A stretch of DNA of 26,330 nt from CAUPWF01 sp036656795. GTDB lineage: Bacteria; Bacillota; Clostridia; Lachnospirales; Lachnospiraceae. The notes beneath the pieces were generated by a model, which had not been told where the DNA came from, made no database searches, and worked only from the letters and a program-made list of their open reading frames with translations. This document shows, in pieces, positions 1 through 6,435 of this stretch. The first letter of the stretch is position 1. The number at the start of each line of letters is the position of its first letter. Position numbers and translations under genes: made by a program. The stretch lies in NCBI GenBank assembly GCA_036656795.1, contig JAVXHR010000026.1, forward strand, positions 1 through 26,330, written 5' to 3'.

Positions 1-1
1 A

Positions 2-463
2 AATATGCAGTACCGCTCCAAGGCGACGCTGGTGGCGGAATATGAAAACACCCGGCGCACCTATCAGTCTGTGGGCTTAATTCTCAGCCTGCTGGTGGCG
101 TTTATCGGCGTGATGAATTTCATCAACACCGTGGTCACCTCCATCGTGTCCAGACGGCGGGAGCTTGCCATGCTGCAAAGCATCGGCATGACGGGCAGAC
201 AGACCCAAACCATGCTCATTTTTGAGGGGCTTTTCTATACCGTCTTTACCGCCGTGTTTGCCTTGACCGTGGGCAGCGTGCTGGGGTATCTCGCCATTGG
301 GGGACTGACCGGCGGCGGGCTGTATATGAGCCTGCATTTCACCGTCCTGCCGTCTCTTTTGTGTCTGCCGATTTTAGCCGTCCTCTCCATTTTTGTCCCC
401 TATTGCACCGGCCGCAGCCTGCACCGCGACAGCATTGTGGAAAGGTTGCGGGAGGCGGAATAG
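2..463 (+). CDS. FtsX-like ABC transporter permease, C-terminal part (5' end outside window)
   Basis: The reading frame is open from the left edge, so this is the tail of a longer gene and the ATG at 5 is probably internal. About 153 residues remain. They show three hydrophobic segments (roughly residues 22-48, 70-98 and 112-133) around a cytoplasmic loop with the MacB/FtsX-type signature RRRELAMLQSIGMTGRQ. That loop is typical of permeases of antimicrobial-peptide or lipoprotein exporting ABC systems (BceB/MacB/LolC class), which couple to a separate ATPase. The final segment ends in a short basic/acidic tail, as these permeases usually do. Base composition is clearly GC-rich with many GC-ending codons, unlike every other gene here, so recent transfer or the edge of an integrated element is likely. 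The substrate cannot be told. Confidence 0.85.
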   Translation, partial: NMQYRSKATLVAEYENTRRTYQSVGLILSLLVAFIGVMNFINTVVTSIVSRRRELAMLQSIGMTGRQTQTMLIFEGLFYTVFTAVFALTVGSVLGYLAIGGLTGGGLYMSLHFTVLPSLLCLPILAVLSIFVPYCTGRSLHRDSIVERLREAE

Positions 464-537
464 AGGGGTGGCGTGAGCAAGTTGCTTGCAGCTACGGCAC
501 TCACAGTCATTTCAAGGGTATTGAGATAATCTACACA

Positions 538-583
538 AACAAGCCACTGTACTAACTTTTTACGGTTAGTGCAATGGCTTGTT
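538..583. terminator. Hairpin between the GC-rich permease and mecA
   Basis: Arms 538-556 and 565-583 pair at 17 of 19 positions around an 8-nt loop. The stem starts AACAAGCC and closes GGCTTGTT. Only a weak T run follows on the plus strand (ctTGTTTcgatt). It lies between the ends of two convergent genes, so it probably terminates transcription from one or both sides. Confidence 0.6.
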
Positions 584-612
584 TCGATTAATTATAAATC
601 AATTATTTTGTC

Positions 613-1335
613 TTATATATCTGAAAGTTTTTGTACTGCTTGAGTGGAAAGAATTGTTTCACAGTGTTCTTCCAAAAATGCAAGAGAAGCACTAGAAGCT
701 TTTTCTAATGTTCCATATTCAGAAAGCATATTACAAATCTTGTTAAAATCATTTGTAGAATGGTCTGATTGAGATAATGCTAAAACATAAATATCATTTC
801 CGGCATCTTTATACAAGGTATTTGAACCCTGATACATCTTGCCCAGTAAATGTGCCGCATCTATAACACTGTCCATCGTTGCAAATGAGAAGAGTCGTAT
901 ACTTGGTTTGCGAGGGGCTTCTTCAGGTGTTTTATCATCGGTCACACTGGAAACGGCTTCCTTTACTTTATTTAATAAGTCAAGAAATTCTTCGGCTCCT
1001 TCTAATTTATCAAAGGAGGTTTTACTTTGAGCATTGTTACCGGATACAGATGGCGAAAATTTGGAAAATCTAGTATCTAATTCTTCAGGATCTTCTACTT
1101 TAGTGATAATTAGCACGACAGAATCTGAAGATGCAGGAATAGCCTCTATCATCAGAGGGATATCATCAGCCTCAAAACCACATTCAAATGCAGCTTGCTG
1201 CATCATGTCATGGAACAGTGATTTTGCTTTCTCTGTGCCATATGCTAATTCGCTTAATTTTAACTGGCGGTCCGCCAAGTCACTACGCGTTAAGGTACAG
1301 CGTATCTGATTGTCATTTAGTTTTTCTATCTTCAT
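613..1335 (-). CDS. mecA: Adaptor protein MecA family
   Basis: A 240-aa protein with the MecA layout. The N-terminal domain (about residues 1-90) begins MKIEKLNDNQIRCTLTRSDL and contains the conserved ELAYGTEKAKSLFHDMM region. A poorly conserved linker (about 90-145) follows, then a C-terminal domain (about 150-240) containing the FATMDSVI segment. MecA proteins deliver substrates to the ClpC-ClpP protease in the cytoplasm; in Bacillus the N-domain binds clients such as ComK and the C-domain binds ClpC. The start at 1335 was chosen because GGAAG lies 8 nt upstream. An upstream in-frame ATG at 1362 would add nine residues but has no such site. A good minus-strand promoter precedes it. Client proteins in this organism are not inferable. 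Confidence 0.85.
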   Translation of the reverse strand: MKIEKLNDNQIRCTLTRSDLADRQLKLSELAYGTEKAKSLFHDMMQQAAFECGFEADDIPLMIEAIPASSDSVVLIITKVEDPEELDTRFSKFSPSVSGNNAQSKTSFDKLEGAEEFLDLLNKVKEAVSSVTDDKTPEEAPRKPSIRLFSFATMDSVIDAAHLLGKMYQGSNTLYKDAGNDIYVLALSQSDHSTNDFNKICNMLSEYGTLEKASSASLAFLEEHCETILSTQAVQKLSDI

Positions 1336-1376
1336 ATTCATCACTTCCTTCGTATGTGTCATGTTTACTTACTATT

Positions 1377-1405
1377 AGTATAAACAAAAACAAAAAATAT
1401 GTAAA
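1377..1405 (-). promoter_or_regulatory. Sigma-A-type promoter of mecA
   Basis: Read on the minus strand: TTTACA (1405-1400), a 17-nt spacer, TATACT (1382-1377). Spacing is ideal and the site lies about 40 nt upstream of the mecA start codon. Confidence 0.7.
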
Positions 1406-1432
1406 GAAATTAAAGAAAAATTAAATAAATAC

Positions 1433-1461
1433 TTGCAATCTAGTTATACTTTGCTTATAAT
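1433..1461 (+). promoter_or_regulatory. Strong sigma-A-type promoter with no clear downstream gene
   Basis: TTGCAA (1433-1438), a 17-nt spacer and a perfect TATAAT (1456-1461). It diverges from the mecA promoter. The next convincing plus-strand gene starts at 1793, so the transcript would begin with about 325 nt of apparently non-coding RNA or a very short peptide. Confidence 0.65.
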
Positions 1462-1486
1462 GGCAATACAAGAAAGGGCATTTCCG

Positions 1487-1525
1487 ATGGCTATGTATAA
1501 AAAAAGGAGGTATATGCCTATCTAA
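1487..1525 (+). other. Possible 12-residue peptide ORF in the mecA/1793 intergenic region
   Basis: ATG at 1487 follows AAAGGG by about 8 nt and encodes MAMYKKRRYMPI before a stop. An inner ATG at 1514 has AGGAGG only 3 nt upstream. The ORF lies about 20 nt after the expected start of the 1433 promoter. It may be a leader peptide, the stub of a decayed gene, or chance. The rest of 1363-1792 (about 430 nt) holds the two divergent promoters and otherwise nothing I can support: no tRNA-like fold and no convincing gene. Confidence 0.2.
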
Positions 1526-1792
1526 GCACATTTTTATCTCAATTATAGGTCTTAATTAAAACAAATCTAGCGTGCGTAACAGCTCGAATCTCAGAATATG
1601 AGAAAAATTCATCAAAAGTCGTATCAGACAAATTTTCAAACAGTAGAATGACAATTAAAATGTAAAAAGAAATTGAACCTTTATAAATGAAGTCCCTTCT
1701 TGTCAGCCAATGAGACATTTTGAATAGTATATCACAAACCTCAAGGAATGATGTCTTATAGCCATAGCTATCTTTTACTATGGGAGGAAAAC

Positions 1793-2014
1793 ATGTGCGA
1801 AGTTGTATCTAAATATCAAGAATTATTTACAGAATTAGAAAAGTACGAAGAAAAAGGTGTTCCTATTATGATGGAAGGAGAGAAAGCGAGCCCAATGCAG
1901 GTGATAACGGCACATATGGTTCGAGAAGATATGGCATATATGAGAGATTATGAATTTGAAACAGATGGTAGTGTAAAAGAAGTATATTTCAATCATGTAA
2001 ATAAAATCGATTAA
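1793..2014 (+). CDS. Small acidic protein of unknown function
   Basis: A 73-aa protein beginning MCEVVSKYQELFTELEKYEE. The start at 1793 was chosen for the GGGAGGAAA ribosome site immediately upstream; an in-frame ATG at 1748 has none. It is rich in Glu, Asp and Met and has no signal peptide or membrane segment. A predicted amphipathic helix (about residues 3-22) is followed by a short basic/acidic segment (EGEKASPMQ) and a helix-strand end (YEFETDGSVKEVYFNHV). I do not recognise the family. The gene is single and followed after about 65 nt by the promoter of the GH18 gene, so it is probably transcribed separately, perhaps from the promoter at 1433. Confidence 0.6.
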   Translation: MCEVVSKYQELFTELEKYEEKGVPIMMEGEKASPMQVITAHMVREDMAYMRDYEFETDGSVKEVYFNHVNKID

Positions 2015-2080
2015 AAAATAATACCCCTCATAAAAAGACAATTGATTTTAAATATAATCTTAAATTTGTCGAAATAGTTA

Positions 2081-2109
2081 ATGACGTGCGATACAAATGT
2101 TGTTATAAT
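2081..2109 (+). promoter_or_regulatory. Probable promoter of the GH18 gene
   Basis: TATAAT at 2104-2109 with a weak -35 (ATGACG, 2081-2086) at 17-nt spacing, 22 nt upstream of the chosen start codon. The -10 is perfect. The -35 matches TTGACA at only part of its positions. Confidence 0.5.
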
Positions 2110-2131
2110 AAGGTCTAGTAGGAGGTGCAAC

Positions 2132-3973
2132 ATGGACGAAAGAACGAGAAGAAGGAGTAGTGGAAATTCCACGAGACCTAATCCAAGCAAAACCAGACCG
2201 AATCCAAATGCAGCACGAAAAAAAGTAAAATCAAAAAGAAGAAGAAAAAGAAATCTTGGATTCAAGGTGTTTATTATAGTCATATTGAGTGTGTGTGTGC
2301 TAGGAGCAGCTTTATTATGGACAAAGTATGGACCATCAAAAGAAAAAGCAGATTTGAATAAATATTATGGAATAGAAAATGAAAATCAGCTAGCTACGAT
2401 TGTTAATAATGAAGTGTTGGAAACACATGGAATGGTTCTAGAGGGACATACATATATAGAATATGCTGCAGTGCGAGATTATCTAAATGAAAGATTCTAT
2501 TGGGATCCGAATGAAAACATTTTACTTTATACATTGCCACAGGATATGATAACAGTTGCTGTCGGAAGTAAAGATTATACTATTTCGAAAGAAAAAAAAT
2601 CTGAAGATTATGTGATACTCAAAACAGAAGGAAGTACTGCTTATATTGCACTTGATTTTGTGCAAAAATACACAAATCTTGAGTATAAGGTGTATAAAAA
2701 TCCAAACCGTGTGATGATAGTAAATGATTGGGGACAAACAACAGTCGCAACAGTGAAAAAGAATACTCAAGTTCGTTATCGTGCGGGGGTTAAGAGTCCA
2801 ATCCTGACAGATATTAGTAAAAAATCAGTGGTGACAGTGATTGAAAAAGAAGGGGATTGGAAAAAAGTCAGAACCAAAGATGGTTATATCGGATATGTAA
2901 AATCCAGTGCTTTAAAGGGCGAAACAAAGAAAAAGATTTCCAGAGATTTCAAAGAGGAAGAATTTACAAATATTTCTAAAGATTACACAATTAATCTGGC
3001 ATGGCATCAAGTAACGAGTCAAGCAGCTAATAATAGTGTATTGGAGACGATTGCAAAAGCCAAGGGTTTGACAACCTTATCGCCAACATGGTTTAGCGTA
3101 TCGGATAATTCCGGTAATCTTTCTTCTATTGCAAGCTCAGAATATGTGAATTATGCACATCAATCGAATATAGAAGTGTGGGGATTAATTGATAATTTTA
3201 GTGAAAATGTTGACTCTTTTGAGTTACTCAGTCACACATCCAGCAGAGAGAATCTGACAAATCAATTAGTATCTGAAGCACTTCAGACAGGATTAGATGG
3301 GATTAATGTTGATTTTGAAAATATCTCTAAAGAAGCAGGAGAACATTATATTCAATTTATTAGAGAGCTTTCGGTAAAATGTAGAAAAAATGGACTTGTA
3401 TTATCGGTAGATAATTATGTTCCAAAGGGTTATACTTCGCACTATCATCGAAAAGAACAAGGAATTGTAGCGGATTATCTTATTATTATGGGATATGATG
3501 AGCATTTTAGTGGTTCTTATGAAAGTGGTTCGGTGGCATCAATTGATTTTGTAAAAGAGGGAATTGAAGCAACACTCAAAGAAGTTCCTGCTAATAAAGT
3601 TATTAATGCAGTTCCATTTTACACAAGATTGTGGAAAGAAACACCAAAGACAGAGGGTGAAATTGAAGCGGAAGTAGGAACAGAAGCAGAGAAATATACT
3701 ACAAAGGTATCAAGCGAGGCGATGGGAATGTCTAACGCTGCACAGCGAGTTGCTAATGTGGGTGCAGAGATAACTTGGGATGACAAAACACAGCAGAATT
3801 ATGCACAATGGGAAACCGAGGGTGTAACTTATAAGATATGGTTAGAAGATGCAGCATCAATTGAAGCAAAACTAAAGCTAATGAAGGAAAATAAGTTGGC
3901 GGGAACAGCCGGGTGGAAACTAGGGTTTGAAACTAGCGATATCTGGGAACTAATACTGAAATATGTAAATTAA
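2132..3973 (+). CDS. Membrane-anchored SH3 / family 18 glycoside hydrolase (YaaH/SleL-like)
   Basis: A 613-aa protein; start 2132 is preceded by GGAGG. Order of parts: a very basic cytoplasmic tail (1-42), one membrane anchor (about 43-63), a copper-amine-oxidase-N-like stalk domain (about 80-205, ending KVYKNPNRVMIVNDW), a bacterial SH3 domain (about 210-275, with GDWKKVRTKDGYIGYVKSS), then a GH18 barrel (about 295-613). The catalytic motif DGINVDFE places the proton donor at Glu396 (D389, D394, E396). The usual second Asp is Asn392, as I recall for SleL/YaaH-type spore N-acetylglucosaminidases. The likely substrate is peptidoglycan or chitin-like glycan outside the membrane. Its place directly upstream of the CwlD-like amidase supports a role in spore or cell-wall hydrolysis. 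The exact substrate is inferred. Confidence 0.85.
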   Translation: MDERTRRRSSGNSTRPNPSKTRPNPNAARKKVKSKRRRKRNLGFKVFIIVILSVCVLGAALLWTKYGPSKEKADLNKYYGIENENQLATIVNNEVLETHGMVLEGHTYIEYAAVRDYLNERFYWDPNENILLYTLPQDMITVAVGSKDYTISKEKKSEDYVILKTEGSTAYIALDFVQKYTNLEYKVYKNPNRVMIVNDWGQTTVATVKKNTQVRYRAGVKSPILTDISKKSVVTVIEKEGDWKKVRTKDGYIGYVKSSALKGETKKKISRDFKEEEFTNISKDYTINLAWHQVTSQAANNSVLETIAKAKGLTTLSPTWFSVSDNSGNLSSIASSEYVNYAHQSNIEVWGLIDNFSENVDSFELLSHTSSRENLTNQLVSEALQTGLDGINVDFENISKEAGEHYIQFIRELSVKCRKNGLVLSVDNYVPKGYTSHYHRKEQGIVADYLIIMGYDEHFSGSYESGSVASIDFVKEGIEATLKEVPANKVINAVPFYTRLWKETPKTEGEIEAEVGTEAEKYTTKVSSEAMGMSNAAQRVANVGAEITWDDKTQQNYAQWETEGVTYKIWLEDAASIEAKLKLMKENKLAGTAGWKLGFETSDIWELILKYVN

Positions 3974-3987
3974 TATTCTTGATAAAA

Positions 3988-4014
3988 ATAAAATATCCCC
4001 TGAATGCATATAGT
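3988..4014 (+). promoter_or_regulatory. Possible sigma-E-like promoter for the split cwlD gene
   Basis: CATATAGT (4007-4014) matches the mother-cell sigma-E -10 consensus CATACAnT except at one position. An ATA (3988-3990) sits about 16 nt upstream, where the -35 core is expected. A transcript from here would begin near 4020, inside the loop of the hairpin that overlaps the cwlD ribosome site. This is inference from a short motif only. Confidence 0.3.
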
Positions 4015-4048
4015 TAGATGAATGTATGTTGACAGGGGATGTTTTTTT
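3995..4048 (+). terminator. Intrinsic terminator of the GH18 gene, overlapping the cwlD start
   Basis: Perfect 8-bp arms ATCCCCTG (3995-4002) and CAGGGGAT (4033-4040), with further pairing of TGCATA/TATGTT-type sequence above them, then seven T (4042-4048). The 3' arm contains the likely ribosome site of cwlD, and the T run overlaps its TTG start codon. The hairpin would therefore block both read-through transcription and translation from read-through RNA. Confidence 0.8.
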
Positions 4049-4202
4049 GCGAAAGAAGATAGAATTTCTTATGGTTGTGATTATATTGTGTGGAACAATT
4101 GCCGCTAGTCAGAAGTTAAGTCAGTATGTAGTAAACACTCAAGTAAGACATGAGGAACAAGAGAAGACAATTGTATTAGACCCAGGCCACGGAGTGTATT
4201 AA
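4047..4202 (+). CDS. cwlD: CwlD-type N-acetylmuramoyl-L-alanine amidase, 5' segment (interrupted)
   Basis: The start of a spore-cortex amidase. From TTG 4047 it reads a short RKK stretch, one hydrophobic segment (about residues 8-19), a linker and then IVLDPGHG, the beginning of the Amidase_3 zinc site, with ligand His48. The frame then runs into the inserted element and stops at TAA 4200-4202. TTG was chosen because GGGG lies 8 nt upstream and the RKK-plus-hydrophobic start is what CwlD proteins have; ATG 4071 and ATG 4026 are alternatives. The missing remainder is at 8070-8624. In this state no active enzyme can be made, since the other zinc ligands and the catalytic Glu are in the distant 3' segment. 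CwlD removes the peptide from muramic acid so that muramic-delta-lactam can form in spore cortex. Confidence 0.8.
   Translation: MRKKIEFLMVVIILCGTIAASQKLSQYVVNTQVRHEEQEKTIVLDPGHGVY
4180..4194 (+). repeat. attL core: left copy of 15-bp direct repeat flanking the element
   Basis: ACCCAGGCCACGGAG. The right copy at 8056-8070 differs at one base (G4186 versus A8062). G gives the conserved PGHGG codon and A would give Asp, so G belongs to the host gene and the crossover must lie to the right of this base. The element-side arm TTAATAGCGCAA (4199-4210) follows. Confidence 0.85.
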
Positions 4203-4266
4203 TAGCGCAAGCATTTAAAGGACAAGTCTCAATGAAAGAGTGAGATTAATAAACTTGGATTTGCCA

Positions 4267-4272
4267 TATAAT
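4267..4272 (+). promoter_or_regulatory. Possible -10 element for the diguanylate cyclase gene
   Basis: TATAAT about 75 nt upstream of the start codon at 4348. No good -35 lies at 16-18 nt. The overlapping CATATAAT (4265-4272) also resembles a sigma-E -10. A small TCTCA/TGAGA inverted repeat lies just upstream (4227-4245). Confidence 0.3.
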
Positions 4273-4347
4273 CGTGGTATTATGGAGATAACTAGATGCG
4301 AAAATATTTCATAATAATACGAAAAATTATGCATTGGAGGGTGATTA

Positions 4348-6225
4348 ATGAAATTACTATTAAAAAAATCCAGATGGAGTTTGAGTGCCATTGTACTTGG
4401 AGGAATGAGTATAATTGTTGCATTAATTATGTTTAAACTGGGAGTAACAACTAGTACAGAGCAGTTTATACATAAAAATATGGAGGAAATGAATAAAACG
4501 GCGATATCCTCTATGAATTATAGCTTTAAAACTTTTATAGATATGCTTGAGCAACAGTCAAAGATGATAAATCTTATATCAAATACCACGGATGATGAAA
4601 TCATGACAGCCCTTAAGACATTTTCTGCAGATAAAAGATTTGCTCGGGTAACTTTAATTACTACTGATGGGAAAGCCTATTCCAGCCAATATGGAATCGT
4701 GACAATTTCAGATATGACGGTTATTTCTAATATGGACAAGAATTATACGACCATGACAGACCCAAGAATCACAGAACAAGGAGAGTTGGTTATAGATATC
4801 GGAACACCGGCATATCTAAGTGGGGAAAAAGTCGGACGTTTGGTGGCGACAATCGGGAGTGCAGAGTTAAAAGAGTTGTATATTAGTAATAGCCTACAAG
4901 GGGATGCAGGCTTAACGCTTGTAACGAGCACAGGTATGGTTATCACAACAGTCTCGAAACGAAAAATGGTGGCTGAAGTAAAAGATGATTTTTTTGAGTT
5001 TTTTCAAGATAAAGAGGTTGAATTTATTAAAAATACACCAGCTGGTATGACAGAAGACATTAAAAATAATCAGTGTGGATGGCTTAAGTGTAGAAAAGAT
5101 GGACACTCGCTTTGCGTTAATTATCAGCCATTTGGAGTGAATGGGTGGTATATGATAGTATCCGGAACAGATAAAACATTAGATATGCAGGTATTAAATA
5201 TTAGGCGTTATGCTCTATTTTTAACATCTATAGTACTACTTGTATCATGTGGAGTTGCAGCAGTTATAATCATACAACGGGGAAAAGAACAAGAACGAAT
5301 GAATGCATTGAAAAGCACCTATAATATTGCAATCAGGAAAACAAATGATTTGTTTTATGAAGTGGACATCGACCGAGATCAATTTGTAGATTATTCTGAA
5401 AGTAGTGAAAAGGCAGTGTGGAAAAAAGCTCCAACAAAATATAGTAAGGCATTGTCACAAGTAGCAGAAGCTTGTACTCCTGAATTCAAGAAACAATTTT
5501 TAGAAACTTTTACGCCAGAGAGTGTTAAGAGTAAGATAAAAGAAGGCGTGTCGTATATACATCTAGAGTATAAGATTGTGACAGACAAAGAGGTGTTTCG
5601 TTGGTTATCAGTAACAGCAGTACCAGTAGCCGATTACACCACGAACGCTACAAAACTAATTTGTATGGAAAAAGATATTACGGAACAGAAACTACATCAT
5701 GAACGTTTGCATCGTTTTGCTACACAGGATGGTTTAACGGAGTTATATAATAAAGTTACGGTTCAAAGTAGAATTGATTATTTTCTTCAAAAAGAAGGAA
5801 AAGAGGGGAAGCATGCATTAATAATGATTGATATTGATCATTTTAAAGCGGTTAATGATACGTTGGGACATGCAAAAGGTGATGAAGTAATTAGTAAATG
5901 TAGTGACATCTTGCGCCGGATTTTCGATAAAGAAGATATTGTAGGAAGAATAGGTGGAGATGAATTTGTTGTGTTACTAAAAGATTACAATACATTAGAA
6001 AGAGTGTGTAAAAAGGCACAGGAGATATGTGATGGGTTTCGCAAGACATATACGATGTCTGAGAATCCAGATAAAACAGCGCGAATATCAGCAAGTGTTG
6101 GAATATCTTTGTATAATCAAGATGGACAAAACTTTGATGAATTGTATAAAAGTGCGGATACAGAACTCTATACAGTAAAAGAAAATGGACGAGATCACTA
6201 TAGTTATAAAAATATAGTGGAATAA
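4348..6225 (+). CDS. Membrane-bound sensor diguanylate cyclase (Cache-like, PAS-like, GGDEF)
   Basis: A 625-aa protein with GGAGGG at good distance from the ATG. Parts in order: membrane segment 1 (about 12-31), an extracytoplasmic ligand-sensing domain of double-Cache/PDC type (about 35-285), membrane segment 2 (about 288-309), a PAS-like domain (about 325-450, ending DITEQKLHHERL), then GGDEF (about 455-620). The active-site loop GGDEF is intact at 536-540, and the upstream DIDHFKAVND metal-binding motif is intact, so it should make c-di-GMP from GTP. The usual inhibitory-site RxxD just before the loop reads DKED, so product inhibition is probably absent. It is cargo of the element inserted in cwlD. 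The signal is unknown. Confidence 0.9.
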   Translation: MKLLLKKSRWSLSAIVLGGMSIIVALIMFKLGVTTSTEQFIHKNMEEMNKTAISSMNYSFKTFIDMLEQQSKMINLISNTTDDEIMTALKTFSADKRFARVTLITTDGKAYSSQYGIVTISDMTVISNMDKNYTTMTDPRITEQGELVIDIGTPAYLSGEKVGRLVATIGSAELKELYISNSLQGDAGLTLVTSTGMVITTVSKRKMVAEVKDDFFEFFQDKEVEFIKNTPAGMTEDIKNNQCGWLKCRKDGHSLCVNYQPFGVNGWYMIVSGTDKTLDMQVLNIRRYALFLTSIVLLVSCGVAAVIIIQRGKEQERMNALKSTYNIAIRKTNDLFYEVDIDRDQFVDYSESSEKAVWKKAPTKYSKALSQVAEACTPEFKKQFLETFTPESVKSKIKEGVSYIHLEYKIVTDKEVFRWLSVTAVPVADYTTNATKLICMEKDITEQKLHHERLHRFATQDGLTELYNKVTVQSRIDYFLQKEGKEGKHALIMIDIDHFKAVNDTLGHAKGDEVISKCSDILRRIFDKEDIVGRIGGDEFVVLLKDYNTLERVCKKAQEICDGFRKTYTMSENPDKTARISASVGISLYNQDGQNFDELYKSADTELYTVKENGRDHYSYKNIVE

Positions 6226-6294
6226 TCATCATAATGGATAAGCCTTAATACGTATGTTGTACATAAATAACATATAAAAGGTGGAAACTACAAT

Positions 6295-6435
6295 TTGAAA
6301 AAAAAAGAAAGTATCGTCTATACAATAGAACGGGAGTTTGTCTCTACTATATCAACACAAGAAGTGATGATGCGGTTAATAAAAATCCATTCAACCTCTG
6401 ATATGAGTATGGTGGTGAACAGGGGAAAAAAATGA
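6295..6435 (+). CDS. 46-aa protein translationally coupled to the recombinase (possible directionality factor)
   Basis: TTG start at 6295 with AAAGGTGG 10 nt upstream. The frame ends in TGA at 6433-6435, which overlaps the recombinase ATG (6432), giving the overlap ATGA. The product starts LKKKESIVYTIEREF and is strongly basic, with a likely amphipathic helix (STQEVMMRLIKIH). Similar small ORFs commonly sit just ahead of large serine recombinases in clostridial elements, as I recall. Some large serine integrases need a small recombination directionality factor for excision, and this is the only candidate in the element. The sequence alone does not show that function. Confidence 0.6.
   Translation: MKKKESIVYTIEREFVSTISTQEVMMRLIKIHSTSDMSMVVNRGKK

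Noticed and set aside
1539..1718. A 59-codon minus-strand ORF with a hydrophobic N-terminal half in the mecA/1793 gap
   Set aside because: No ribosome site at usable distance (nearest GAGG is about 20 nt away), and AT-rich DNA gives such frames by chance.
4047..4202. Split amidase explained by a sequencing frameshift
   Set aside because: The halves are almost 4 kb apart with matching direct repeats and a recombinase between them.
4195..4347. A c-di-GMP riboswitch ahead of the diguanylate cyclase
   Set aside because: The leader contains only a 5-bp inverted repeat and none of the conserved GEMM segments I could recognise.
6257..6280. Sigma-E or sigma-A promoter directly ahead of the recombinase operon (CATATAAA, TATAAA)
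   Set aside because: No matching -35 at acceptable spacing; too weak to call, although expected if excision is developmental.
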